DNA of 64,000 bases, from positions 186,001 through 250,000 of the forward strand of contig NZ_JAHCVK010000001.1 of the NCBI RefSeq assembly GCF_018476905.1. The letters are read 5' to 3'. The translations under genes were made by a program, and so were the position numbers. A model generated the notes under the pieces. That model was not told the DNA's origin. It was given only the letters and a program-made list of their open reading frames with translations, and made no database searches. Of this stretch, positions 48,945 to 56,843 are shown piece by piece (positions within the stretch are counted from its first letter, which is position 1; each line of letters starts with the position of its first letter). The DNA comes from Geomobilimonas luticola. Lineage in GTDB: Bacteria; Desulfobacterota; Desulfuromonadia; Geobacterales; Geobacteraceae.

Positions 48945-49307
48945 ATGAAGAAACTGTTTACCGTTCTTGCTGCAACCATCGCTGCCACCGCCTTTGCCGG
49001 CCTCGCCTGTGCCACCGAGCCCGCCAAGGTCTACTCCCCCACAACCGACCTCATGAAAAAGCACGACGAGATGAAGGAGAAGGCTGTCCAGAAGGAGTCG
49101 GCCGTAACGGAGAAGGCAAAGAAGAAAGAGGCGGAGTTGCAGGAGAAGAAGAAAAAGTCCGACGAGAAGGCCGCCGAGCAGAAGAAGAAACTGGAAGAGA
49201 AAAAGGCGGCAGCAAAGAAAAAGAAGGAAGATACGACTAAGGCGGTGAAAGGGGTCCATGAGCAGGGGAAACAGGATATCAAGGACATCAAGGAGATGGC
49301 CAAGTAA
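48945..49307 (+). CDS. Small exported Lys/Glu/Ala-rich coiled-coil protein
   Basis: 120 residues, not recognised as a named family. Signal peptide MKKLFTVLAATIAATAFAGLA cut near ACA; the rest is almost wholly charged (KEKAVQKESAVTEKAKKKEAE and similar), predicting one long helix or coiled coil. Own promoter, good SD (TTGGAGG) and a perfect terminator right behind, so a compact monocistronic unit, probably well expressed. Confidence 0.85.
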   Translation: MKKLFTVLAATIAATAFAGLACATEPAKVYSPTTDLMKKHDEMKEKAVQKESAVTEKAKKKEAELQEKKKKSDEKAAEQKKKLEEKKAAAKKKKEDTTKAVKGVHEQGKQDIKDIKEMAK

Positions 49308-49330
49308 CGGACTCCGTATCTACTACCACG

Positions 49331-49362
49331 AAAAAAGCCGCTGGCGCCAGCGGCTTTTTTTC
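49331..49362. terminator. Strong terminator, possibly bidirectional
   Basis: AAAAAAGCCGCTGGC/GCCAGCGGCTTTTTTTT: a perfect 15-base-armed hairpin with T8 on the plus side and, by symmetry, T6 on the minus side. Confidence 0.9.
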
Positions 49363-49377
49363 GTTTTGTGCATGTAA

Positions 49378-49500
49378 TCCCCTCTCCCTGAGGGAGGGCC
49401 AGGGTGAGGGGGGGGGTGAAAATAAACTTTCACCGCACTGCGGCCCCCTCATCCGGCCTTCGGCCACCTTCTCCCTCCAGGGAGAAGGAAAGGGGGTGAG
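49378..49500. repeat. R5 elements (intergenic pair)
   Basis: CCCCTCTCCCTGAGGGAGGG at 49379 on, then CCCCCTCATCCGGCCTTCGG (49445 on), CTCCCTCCAGGGAGAAGG and GGGGGTGAG. Two back-to-back R5 units between the terminator and greB. Confidence 0.75.
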
Positions 49501-49558
49501 AAATTCAGTCTCTACTGGGGCCTTGTGGACAACCAAGTGGCAATAATCAGGTCCAGGT

Positions 49559-50074
49559 TTATTGAGCATTGGTGAGCGGCTGGTAGCTGACATCGAGGAT
49601 GACGAAGGTGGCATCTCCGGCCGGGCGGCGGACCATCACCTCGTCCCCCTCCCGCTTGCCGAGCAGCGCCCTCCCCATGGGGGCATCCAGGCTGATCCAC
49701 CCCTGGGCGGCGTCCGATTCGTCCGGGCCGACGATGCGGTAGACCCGCTCCTCCCCCGCCTCGTCCTCCAGCCGCACCCAGGCGCCGAAGTAGACCCGGT
49801 CGGTACGGGAGGGGGGTGATGTAACCACGGTCAGGAGGTCGAGCCGTTTGGTGAGGAAACGGATGCGACGGTCGATCTCCCGCAGACGCTTCTTGCCGTA
49901 GATGTACTCGGCATTCTCCGAGCGGTCACCCTCGGCGGCGGCATCGGCCACCCCCTGGGTAACCTTGGGGCGCTCCACCTTCCAGAGCCACTCCAGCTCT
50001 TCCCGCAGGCGCTTCGCCCCGTCGGGGGTGATATAGTCGGCCCGGGACGCCTCTGCCGCAGGTCCCTTCCCCAT
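49559..50074 (-). CDS. greB: Transcription elongation factor GreB
   Basis: 171 residues. N-terminal coiled coil with EGDRSENAEYIYGKKRLRE (the acidic tip region) and C-terminal FKBP-like domain with SLDAPMGRALLGKREGDEV. Rescues backtracked RNA polymerase by stimulating transcript cleavage. GreB rather than GreA by the YIYGKKRLREID segment. Lies three bases after the S1-protein gene in the same direction. Confidence 0.93.
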   Translation of the reverse strand: MGKGPAAEASRADYITPDGAKRLREELEWLWKVERPKVTQGVADAAAEGDRSENAEYIYGKKRLREIDRRIRFLTKRLDLLTVVTSPPSRTDRVYFGAWVRLEDEAGEERVYRIVGPDESDAAQGWISLDAPMGRALLGKREGDEVMVRRPAGDATFVILDVSYQPLTNAQ

Positions 50075-50077
50075 GAA

Positions 50078-51295
50078 TTACTTCTTTCCCTTTTCCAGTT
50101 TCGCCTTCAGGAGTTCCCCCAGCGACCCGAGGGACTGGGCCGAGCTTTCCTCGGCACTCTTCCGGAACGAGGCAAGGGTTGCCTCCTCTTCGTCGGCGGC
50201 CCGGGCCACACCGGCCAGAGCGAGGGAGATGCGGCGGTTGTCCCGGTCCACACTCTCCACCTTGACTTCCACCTCCTCACCTTCCTTGAGCACTTCCCGC
50301 GGGTGGTTGATCCGCTTCCCCGCACCAAGGCGGGAGATGTGGATGAGACCGTCGATCCCTTCGCCGAGGGTTACGAAGGCGCCGAACTGGGCCAGGCGTG
50401 CCACCCGGCCGGTATGGAAGGAGCCTTCCGGATAGTTCACTACCGCCTTTTCCCACGGATCGGCCAGGGTCTCCCGCAGGCTCAGGGAGATGCGGCCGTT
50501 GTCCCAGTCGAGCTGCTTGATGACCACCTGCACCTGCTGCCCCACGCTGAGGGCTTCCCGGATATCGGTCACCCGTCCCCACCCCACCTCGGCCATGGGG
50601 ATGAGCCCCTCCACCCCGCCGATGTCGACGAACGCGCCGAAGTCCCGCAGGGATGTAACAGTGCCGGTGACGGTCTGGTCAACCTGAAGGGCGGCCTTGA
50701 GCCGCTCCTTTTCCTGGCGCTGCAGTTCCTCCAGTACCGCCCGGTGGGAAAGGACGATGTTGCGCCCTTTTTCCCCGTACTCGGTGATCCTGAAGGAGAG
50801 GTGCTGTCCCACATAGACGGCGGCATCGGCAACCCGTTTCAGCCCCATCTGGGAATAAGGGCAGAAGGCGCGGACCGTCCCGAGCTTCACCTCGAAGCCC
50901 CCCTTGATCTCCTTTTCCACCCGCCCTTCCACGGGAATGCCGCTGCGCCATGCATCTTCCAGCTGGGCATTGCCGGCCACCCCTCCGCCGACCTTGGTGG
51001 TGAACCGCATTTCATTGTTGTGGGAGGAGAGGAACCAGGCGGTGACCGTGTCCCCTTCCCGGACGGTCAGGTTCCCCTCAGCATCCAGGAGTTCCTTCCG
51101 TTCCAGCACCCCTTCCCCTTTACGGCCGGTGTCGAGAAAGATCCAGTCGCCGGAGATCTTGAGGACCCTGACCTCCACCTTGTCCCCCGGCGCCAGGCGG
51201 GGAGTCGCGGCGAAACTCCGGGCAAGCAGGTCGGCGAAATTCTCTTCGCCGTTGTTTTCGTTTTCGTCATTCACTGGTTTGTCATTGTCGGTCAT
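50078..51295 (-). CDS. S1 RNA-binding domain protein (four S1 repeats)
   Basis: 405 residues from ATG 51295 (MTDNDKPVND), chosen for the GAGGTG upstream; the frame is open 31 codons more. Four S1-type OB folds: GDKVEVRVLKISGDWIFLD, GIPVEGRVEKEIKGGFEV, TVTGTVTSLRDFGAFVDIGG, FHTGRVARLAQFGAFVTLGE. Shorter than ribosomal protein S1 (six repeats), so a paralogue that may bind mRNA in translation or decay. Confidence 0.9.
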   Translation of the reverse strand: MTDNDKPVNDENENNGEENFADLLARSFAATPRLAPGDKVEVRVLKISGDWIFLDTGRKGEGVLERKELLDAEGNLTVREGDTVTAWFLSSHNNEMRFTTKVGGGVAGNAQLEDAWRSGIPVEGRVEKEIKGGFEVKLGTVRAFCPYSQMGLKRVADAAVYVGQHLSFRITEYGEKGRNIVLSHRAVLEELQRQEKERLKAALQVDQTVTGTVTSLRDFGAFVDIGGVEGLIPMAEVGWGRVTDIREALSVGQQVQVVIKQLDWDNGRISLSLRETLADPWEKAVVNYPEGSFHTGRVARLAQFGAFVTLGEGIDGLIHISRLGAGKRINHPREVLKEGEEVEVKVESVDRDNRRISLALAGVARAADEEEATLASFRKSAEESSAQSLGSLGELLKAKLEKGKK

Positions 51296-51746
51296 GGTGA
51301 GAACACCTCGTTGATGGAGTGGCGTCGTGCAGCTACCAGGTGAGCATACAAGCTGGAGCGTCTCCTTGTCAACCGTCTCCTCCGGCAATCATCCGTCATC
51401 CCTTATTCAGAATACTACCAACATGCGCTGTATAAATTTTCCATACAAACAATGCAGAACACCAAACGTTCCCCTTCGTCCCAAGCCTTGCATAACCAAC
51501 TGGAATTGAGCAACAATTGCGGGATGGGCGGGGAGTGTTGCCAGAAGCCCCACCTACCCCGATGCATATTATTTCTATACAAACGGAAAACAGGTGGCCG
51601 TTCCCTCCCCCAGCGGAGCAATCCATTTGGAGAGTCATTCCGCCATATTACAAAGTTAACATAAAATTTTTATAATAATGGTACGGTCACTGCATGAAAT
51701 GCGTGCGGGAACGATAGCGCAAACCTACTCCGGAAGGGAAAGAATC
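51296..51746. other. Gene-free stretch with a repeated AT-rich motif
   Basis: No convincing gene. Two AT-rich direct copies end in ATACAAAC: 51425-51450 (...TATAAATTTTCCATACAAAC) and 51560-51584 (...GCATATTATTTCTATACAAAC), 135 bases apart. Base composition is lower in G+C than the neighbours. A promoter lies at its right end. Confidence 0.4.
51648..51676 (+). promoter_or_regulatory. Consensus-like promoter facing a small open frame
   Basis: TTACAA (51648-51653), 17-base spacer, perfect TATAAT (51671-51676) in an A+T-rich setting. Confidence 0.5.
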
Positions 51747-51896
51747 ATGGGAATACTGGTACAGAAACGGGACAGGATTTATGACGTAGTGAAGGAGCAA
51801 TTCCTTGGCGAGATGATAGCAGCGGGCTCCATTCTGAAATACCGGGATGCCAGCAGATGGATACGTGTCGGAGCCGGGATGGGGAGCGCCTGCTAG
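51747..51896 (+). CDS. Possible small protein of 49 residues
   Basis: Open frame MGILVQKRDRIYDVVKEQFL... behind a good promoter and an AAGGGA eight bases before the ATG. The N-terminal half (DRIYDVVKEQFLGEMIAAG) is amphipathic. Not recognised; could also be an RNA gene or the leader of something lost. Confidence 0.35.
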   Translation: MGILVQKRDRIYDVVKEQFLGEMIAAGSILKYRDASRWIRVGAGMGSAC

Positions 51897-51947
51897 GGGA
51901 GGCATCAGCCTCCACCGGCGCAACCCCGGCAGTACGGCAGGGTAGAA

Positions 51948-52211
51948 TCAGGGGGCCTTGTGGCAGTCACTGCAGTGAACGACCGGCCCGGCACCCACCT
52001 TTTTGTGGCACCCCAGACAAAGCTTGTGGGCGGACTCCTTGGTCATCTCGAAATGACGGGGGGGCCCCTCGTGGCAGTCGGTGCAGCCGAAATTCTTCCG
52101 GTGCTCCATATGGTCGAAATCCACGTTGCCGTTATAGGCCCTGAGATTGATGGCGTCGGCCGCGAAGGCGACTGACAGAAGAATGGCAACGGCTCCCAGC
52201 AGTTCTCTCAT
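51948..52211 (-). CDS. Triheme c7-type periplasmic cytochrome (divergent)
   Basis: 87 residues from ATG 52211 (MRELLGAVAILLS). Signal peptide cut near FAADAIN; three heme motifs CTDCH, CLGCH and CSDCH with spaced His residues (FDHMEHRK). Same size and layout as the PpcA proteins at 19-23 kb but clearly more diverged (HEGPPRHFEMTKESAHKLC). The open frame upstream of 52211 is not coding. Own promoter. Confidence 0.9.
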   Translation of the reverse strand: MRELLGAVAILLSVAFAADAINLRAYNGNVDFDHMEHRKNFGCTDCHEGPPRHFEMTKESAHKLCLGCHKKVGAGPVVHCSDCHKAP

Positions 52212-52279
52212 AGCATGTTTTCCTTCCCGATCGGGGCACGGTGCGCGACAGTATTGTGCCAGCCGCCGCAAGCTCTCTT

Positions 52280-52309
52280 CTATTACATCGTGGCCGCTCT
52301 TCCTGTCAA
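52280..52309 (-). promoter_or_regulatory. Candidate promoter of the divergent c7 cytochrome
   Basis: Minus strand: TTGACA (52304-52309), 18-base spacer, TAATAG (52280-52285), giving a leader of about 60 bases. Confidence 0.5.
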
Positions 52310-52486
52310 CAGGAATCCACCGTCCGGGACGCAGGGCATCCCGAATTCCGCAAGGGTGTGTCCGCGAAAACAGGTGCGAACCCGAAAAAAACCGGTTGCA
52401 TCGGCCGCGATCTGATGCTATAAAAACCAACAAGACCATTTTTGTCCTGTATGATACATTTCAAACTGCCAGGGAGGGAAAACCGG

Positions 52487-53251
52487 ATGAATCGCCTTAG
52501 GGTAGGAGCAGGAATGATCATGGCGCTGACGGTGCTGCTTGCGGCCAGCGTGAGCCGGGCCGGCGACCGGCCGTCAGCGCTGTTCGATGAAGGGCATGGC
52601 CAGCGATTCACCATCGGGGAAAAGGGCCCCCTTCACCTGGCCGGCCTTGCCGAACGGTTTCGCGCCGGGGGATTCGAGGTGAAGAAAAGCGACGGCCCCC
52701 TTGACGGCGGGATTCTGGAAACCGCCGACGTCCTGATCCTGTCGGGGCCGTTCACCCCCTACGCAGCCGGCGAGGTTGCCGCCATCGCCCGTTTCCTGGA
52801 ACGGGGCGGGCGCCTGGCCGCCATGCTCCATGTCGGCCCCCCCCTTGCGGATCTCCTGCACCGGATCGGCGTCGATTTCTCCAACGGCGTCATCAGGGAG
52901 CAGGACAACGTTATCGATGGAAATCCGCTCAACTTCCGGGTTGCCAGCCTGGCCGGCGACCCCCTCATGGCCGGCCTGGACGGTTTCAGCGTCTACGGCT
53001 GCTGGGCGCTGACCAATACGGATTCCCGGGCCGCAATCATCGCGTCCACCGGCCCCCGGGCATCCGTCGATCTGGGAACGGGACCCGACGGGAAGCCTCT
53101 GCAGGCGGTCCAGTCCTTCGGCGTGGCCGTCGCAGGCAAGCTGGGCCAGGGACGGTTCGTGGTGTTCGGCGACGACGCCATCTTCCAGAACCGGTTTCTG
53201 GATGTTGACAATCGGCATCTTGCGGATAACCTTGTTCAGTGGCTTAACTAG
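52487..53251 (+). CDS. Exported protein with a glutamine-amidotransferase-like fold (DUF4350-like)
   Basis: 254 residues from ATG 52487 ([10 protein letters not shown]), with AGGGAGG upstream. Signal peptide to about [56 protein letters not shown] and [17 protein letters not shown] follow the pattern of DUF4350/ThuA-like domains, in which no catalytic Cys is kept. Function unknown. The desulfoferrodoxin gene follows after 44 bases, so they may share a transcript. Confidence 0.65.
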   Translation: MNRLRVGAGMIMALTVLLAASVSRAGDRPSALFDEGHGQRFTIGEKGPLHLAGLAERFRAGGFEVKKSDGPLDGGILETADVLILSGPFTPYAAGEVAAIARFLERGGRLAAMLHVGPPLADLLHRIGVDFSNGVIREQDNVIDGNPLNFRVASLAGDPLMAGLDGFSVYGCWALTNTDSRAAIIASTGPRASVDLGTGPDGKPLQAVQSFGVAVAGKLGQGRFVVFGDDAIFQNRFLDVDNRHLADNLVQWLN

Positions 53252-53295
53252 GCGGAAGTCAGCCTCGCAATAAATCTCAGAGGAGGAGCATGTTC

Positions 53296-53676
53296 ATGGC
53301 AAACAATCTGGAAGTGTACAAATGTGAGCTCTGCGGCAATATCGTCGAGGTATTCCATGCCGGTGGCGGCGAACTGGTCTGCTGCGGTGAACCGATGAAG
53401 CTGCAGGCCGAGAATACGGTGGATGCGGCCAAGGAGAAGCACGTGCCGGTCATGGAAAAAGGCAACGGCACCCTTACGGTCACCGTGGGAAGCGTTCCCC
53501 ACCCCATGGAGGAAAAGCACTACATAGAGTGGATCGAAGTCATCGCCGACGGCAAGGTATACCGCCAGGGGCTCAAGCCGGGGGATGCCCCCCGGGCCAC
53601 GTTCCCCATCAGCGCCGAGCAGGTGGTGGTGCGCGAGTATTGCAATCTTCATGGCCAGTGGTCAGCCAAGAGCTGA
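53296..53676 (+). CDS. dfx: Desulfoferrodoxin (superoxide reductase, two iron centres)
   Basis: 126 residues. N-terminal desulforedoxin-like centre I: YKCELCGN and LVCCGEPM (four Cys). C-terminal SOR centre II: His in [17 protein letters not shown], and CNLHGQW (Cys and His). Reduces superoxide to H2O2 without making O2. Met3 (53296) is preferred because AGGAGG sits nine bases before it; ATG 53290 is too close. Part of an oxygen-defence group with Tpx and the ferritin-like protein. Confidence 0.95.
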   Translation: MANNLEVYKCELCGNIVEVFHAGGGELVCCGEPMKLQAENTVDAAKEKHVPVMEKGNGTLTVTVGSVPHPMEEKHYIEWIEVIADGKVYRQGLKPGDAPRATFPISAEQVVVREYCNLHGQWSAKS

Positions 53677-53715
53677 AACCGGCGCGATCCGGGACAACGG
53701 AAACGCGCATCCCTC

Positions 53716-53745
53716 AAAACAGGCCTGTTCCGCAGGCCTGTTTTC
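53716..53745 (+). terminator. Rho-independent terminator after desulfoferrodoxin
   Basis: AAAACAGGCCTG, loop TTCCG, CAGGCCTGTTTT: twelve-base perfect arms. Confidence 0.85.
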
Positions 53746-53791
53746 GTCAACGGGAACTTCCCGGCACCGCAGGTTGCATACGCAACCGTTA

Positions 53792-53800
53792 TGGTATACT
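53792..53800 (+). promoter_or_regulatory. Extended -10 promoter of the PilZ gene
   Basis: TG-G-TATACT (53792-53800), about 40 bases before ATG 53841. A small dyad GGTTGC-ATAC-GCAACC (53773-53788) lies at the -35 side. Confidence 0.4.
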
Positions 53801-53840
53801 TGACGTGGCTTGATACTACATCTATCAAAGGAAGCCGGCC

Positions 53841-54182
53841 ATGGATACGAACGAATATTCAGGGAAGCACCGGGCCTGTCCCCGGGTCAACAAACTGTTC
53901 TTCATCTCCTATGTCAACCGGGAGGGGGAGGAACAGAAAACCCCCGTTTCGCTGGGGCGCACCCTGAATATCAGCATGAACGGAGTCGGCATGGAGGTGT
54001 TTCAGCAGATCGCCGTCGGCTCCTCCATGGAGATGGAACTCGATCTGGAGAACGCTCTTCTCCCCGTGCAGGGGCGGGTTGTCCATGTGGAGTCCTACGG
54101 AAACGGCGCCTATTATCTCGGCATCGTATTCAACGAACCCCAGGCGCACCTGGCCCATCTGGACAGGGAAGTCCCGGGATAG
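53841..54182 (+). CDS. PilZ-domain protein, probable cyclic-di-GMP receptor
   Basis: 113 residues, a single PilZ domain. Both c-di-GMP contact motifs are seen: RACPR (Arg11-x3-Arg15) and LNISMNGVGMEV (family D/N-x-S-x-x-G). GSSMEMELDLE and GRVVHVESYGNGAYYLGIVF fit the barrel. Output unknown; located between oxidative-stress genes. Confidence 0.9.
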   Translation: MDTNEYSGKHRACPRVNKLFFISYVNREGEEQKTPVSLGRTLNISMNGVGMEVFQQIAVGSSMEMELDLENALLPVQGRVVHVESYGNGAYYLGIVFNEPQAHLAHLDREVPG

Positions 54183-54239
54183 CTGGACGCTCCGCACCGG
54201 TCGTATCCAGGATCAATCTGACAGAAAAGGAGATACACG

Positions 54240-54755
54240 ATGGAGGAAAGAACAGGCAGCGTTACCTTCAAGGGAAACCCCATAACACTTCTTGGTCCGG
54301 CACTCAAGGTCGGGGACCGGGCTCCCGATTTCAGGGTGGTAGACACCTCCCTGGCACCCCTGGCCCTTGTGGACTTTGCCGGCAAGATCAAGATATTCAG
54401 CACCGTCCCCTCCCTGGACACCCCGGTCTGCGACACGGAAACGCGCCGCTTCAACCAGGAGGCGGCCGGACTCCCCGATTCGGTGGTGGTCCTCACGGTG
54501 AGCCTCGACCTCCCCTTTGCCCAGAAGCGCTGGTGCGGTGCAGCGGGGATCGACCGGGTCCAGACCCTCTCCGACTACCAGGACCGTTCCTTCGGCCTCT
54601 CCTACGGCGTGCTCATCAAGGAGCTGAAACTCCTCTCCCGCTCCATCTTCGTGGTGGACGCCCAGGACACCATCCGCTACATCCAGCACGTGCCGGAAGT
54701 AACGACGGAGCCGGATTACGGGGCGGTCCTGACTGCGGTGAAGGGACTGCTGTGA
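54240..54755 (+). CDS. tpx: Thiol peroxidase (Tpx)
   Basis: 171 residues. Peroxidatic Cys in PSLDTPVCDTETRRF and resolving Cys in FAQKRWCGAAG, spacing typical of atypical 2-Cys Tpx. VTFKGNPITLLG opening is the family N-terminus. Scavenges lipid and H2O2 peroxides with thioredoxin. AAGGAG precedes ATG 54240. Confidence 0.95.
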   Translation: MEERTGSVTFKGNPITLLGPALKVGDRAPDFRVVDTSLAPLALVDFAGKIKIFSTVPSLDTPVCDTETRRFNQEAAGLPDSVVVLTVSLDLPFAQKRWCGAAGIDRVQTLSDYQDRSFGLSYGVLIKELKLLSRSIFVVDAQDTIRYIQHVPEVTTEPDYGAVLTAVKGLL

Positions 54756-54799
54756 TTTTCTGAGGTATTCGACATCATACTATTTATGCGGAGGCGATA

Positions 54800-55297
54800 A
54801 TGTTCGACAACATCGGTGTGCAGGGAGCGGTCAGAAAGGCGATTCAGACGGAAAAAAATGCCATGAATTTTTACGAGCTCGGGGCCAGGCTGATGCATGA
54901 CAAGGACGCCAAGCGGGTCTTCGAGCTCCTTGCCCAGGAAGAGCGTGTCCATGCGAGCCATTTTTTCAAGGCCTACGACGGCAGTGACATTACCTCCTTC
55001 GACGACTTCATGAGCGCACCCCCCGAGGAAGAATCAACCTGGCTGGCCGCCATGGCCAAGACCATCAACGAAGGATTCAATGAGCAGAAAGCGCTGGAAC
55101 TGGCTCTGGAAAACGAGCAGAAGCTGGAGACGACCCTGCGGGAAACTGCCGCCAAAATAGAAAACCAGGAGGTCCGGGCGGTGTTCGAGCTCAATGCCCG
55201 GGAAACCCACAACCATTTCGTGGTCATCGAAGCGGAGTATGCCCGGGTCATGGGGATGGTCCACGATTCGGACATGGATACCTACGTGCGGGAATAG
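54800..55297 (+). CDS. Ferritin-like di-iron protein (rubrerythrin core without rubredoxin)
   Basis: 165 residues, four-helix bundle. Di-iron ligands: Glu in TEKNAMNFYE, EERVHASH, Glu in LENEQKLE and ETHNHFVVIE. No rubredoxin CxxC tail, so it belongs to the rubrerythrin-core/YhjR-type family rather than full rubrerythrin. Likely in peroxide or iron handling beside Tpx and desulfoferrodoxin. SD GGAGG before ATG 54800. Confidence 0.88.
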   Translation: MFDNIGVQGAVRKAIQTEKNAMNFYELGARLMHDKDAKRVFELLAQEERVHASHFFKAYDGSDITSFDDFMSAPPEEESTWLAAMAKTINEGFNEQKALELALENEQKLETTLRETAAKIENQEVRAVFELNARETHNHFVVIEAEYARVMGMVHDSDMDTYVRE

Positions 55298-55318
55298 CGC
55301 CTGGAGGAGATGTCAACC

Positions 55319-55350
55319 GGAAAAAGGCCTGCGACGAGCAGGCCTTTTTC
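55319..55350 (+). terminator. Rho-independent terminator after the ferritin-like gene
   Basis: AAAAAGGCCTGC, loop GACGA, GCAGGCCTTTTT. Shares the AGGCCTG core with the terminator at 53716. Confidence 0.88.
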
Positions 55351-55397
55351 CGTTCGGGCATTACCCCGTGCACCTGCCCGACCCGTGATAAATCGGC

Positions 55398-55426
55398 TTG
55401 CGCCTTCCCCCGTCGCGGGCTATACT
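55398..55426 (+). promoter_or_regulatory. Promoter giving a leaderless pseudouridine synthase message
   Basis: TTGCGC (55398-55403), 17-base spacer, TATACT (55421-55426), then only CCCCCC before ATG 55433. The expected start base coincides with the A of the ATG, and no ribosome site exists. Confidence 0.5.
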
Positions 55427-55432
55427 CCCCCC

Positions 55433-56320
55433 ATGTTTACCTACCGCATTACGGAAACCGATCACTGCCGGCGAGTGGAGAACCTGCTCTGCAACCTTCT
55501 CCCGGCCGCCCCCCACGGCTACCTGAAACAACTGGCGAAAACGGGCCACCTGAAGGTCAACGGCTCCCCTACCTCCCTCGAAGCGCTCCTGCGCCTGGAG
55601 GACACGGTTACCCTCAAGGAGAGCGTCCGGACGCGGCATTTCCTGGCCGGCGACCGACCACGCCTCGACATCCTCTACGAAGACCAGTGGCTCATGGTAT
55701 TCAACAAGGAACCGGGCCTCCCCATGCACCGGGCCGCAGAAGTCGATGAACGGAACCTGGTCGACCTCGGGATGAAACTCATGGCGGAACGGGGGGGGGA
55801 AGGGAAACTACGGCCGATCAACCGGCTCGACCGGGGAACCTCCGGCGTGGTGATGCTGGGAAAGAGTTCGGCGTCTGCGGCCATGTTCGGCCAGATGCTG
55901 CAGGAAGAGGGGCTGGACAAGATGTATCTGGGGGTGGTAGGGGGAAAACCGGCGGCGCCAGCGGGGAGCATTTCGGCTCCACTGGAGGGGAAGGAGGCTG
56001 AAACCAGGTTCCGCGTCCTGTTCCAGGGGAAAGGGATCGCCTTCGTGGCGATCTGGCCGGTCACCGGCCGGATGCACCAGATCCGCCAGCATTTCCGGAT
56101 CATCGGCCACCCTATCCGGGGGGACAAGCGGTACGGCGGCGGGACGTTGCCCGAGTACCCCGGCCATCTCCTCCACTCCTTCCGCACCACCTTCGTCCAT
56201 CCCTCAAACGGAAACAGGCTGACGCTCCACGCGCCCCTTCCCTCCGGCTTCGTGGCCCAGCTCAGGGCCATGGCAGGGGATATGCTGGCCCCCCTGCTGC
56301 GGGAACTCCCCGACCTTTGA
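55433..56320 (+). CDS. RluA-family RNA pseudouridine synthase
   Basis: 295 residues from ATG 55433 (MFTYRITETD). N-terminal S4-like RNA-binding part (about 10-70) and catalytic domain with RPINRLDRGTSGVVMLGK (catalytic Asp in RLDRGTSG) and HQIRQHFRIIGHPIRGDKRY. Modifies a uridine in rRNA or tRNA; which one cannot be told from sequence. Confidence 0.92.
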   Translation: MFTYRITETDHCRRVENLLCNLLPAAPHGYLKQLAKTGHLKVNGSPTSLEALLRLEDTVTLKESVRTRHFLAGDRPRLDILYEDQWLMVFNKEPGLPMHRAAEVDERNLVDLGMKLMAERGGEGKLRPINRLDRGTSGVVMLGKSSASAAMFGQMLQEEGLDKMYLGVVGGKPAAPAGSISAPLEGKEAETRFRVLFQGKGIAFVAIWPVTGRMHQIRQHFRIIGHPIRGDKRYGGGTLPEYPGHLLHSFRTTFVHPSNGNRLTLHAPLPSGFVAQLRAMAGDMLAPLLRELPDL

Positions 56321-56352
56321 ATCTGGAATCGGCAGTTGAACGCAGGACTTCT

Positions 56353-56715
56353 TCAACTGCCTCTCTTAGGCTGAATCGATTCGCCGGGCTCTCCGGCACG
56401 GCGGGCAAGGCGATCAAGGAGTTCCCGGGGCTTCAGCATCTTCCCCTTCTCCTCGTCACGCACCTGCTCGTAGAAAGCACAGGTACGGCAATCGAAATAC
56501 TTGCGGGCGAACTGTCCCTGGACCGTCCCGCCACAAAAAGTGCCGGCCACCACCCAGCAGGCACGTCCGCCGTTGATGCCGCCATGGATGCCGTCAAGCT
56601 CCCCGGCCAGGGCGGCCGGGCAGACATCTCCCCCGCCATCCCCTTTTTTATCCGGCCCACGGCCGCAGGCCATGATTTCCCAGCAGTTCTTTTTCCCCAC
56701 ACGATTCCCCGTCAT
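56353..56715 (-). CDS. Two-CW domain protein
   Basis: 120 residues. Two Cys-Trp signatures, KNCWEIMACGRGPD and GRACWVVAGTFCGG, plus later CRTCAFYEQV, which is the layout of the small two-CW proteins seen in Deltaproteobacteria. Probably binds a metal or cluster. No TM or signal. Function unknown. Ends 32 bases from the pseudouridine synthase, tail to tail. Confidence 0.85.
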   Translation of the reverse strand: MTGNRVGKKNCWEIMACGRGPDKKGDGGGDVCPAALAGELDGIHGGINGGRACWVVAGTFCGGTVQGQFARKYFDCRTCAFYEQVRDEEKGKMLKPRELLDRLARRAGEPGESIQPKRGS

Positions 56716-56791
56716 TTTCTTCCTGGCAGTTTACCACAGGTAAATCGCGGAACGACAGCAGTATTGCGTGGCATATTTTTCATAAAAATTC

Positions 56792-56819
56792 GCAAAAAAA
56801 GGGGAGCCATCGGCTCCCC
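56792..56819 (-). terminator. Terminator after the quinone oxidoreductase gene
   Basis: Read leftwards: GGGGGAGCC, loop GAT, GGCTCCCC then TTTTTTT. Confidence 0.88.
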
Positions 56820-56843
56820 CTGTTCCCTGGCATGCAGTCAATG

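Noticed and set aside
49378-49500. R5 hairpins taken as terminators
   Set aside because: They lack U-runs, recur in several gaps and in coding regions, and a true terminator already stands at 49331.
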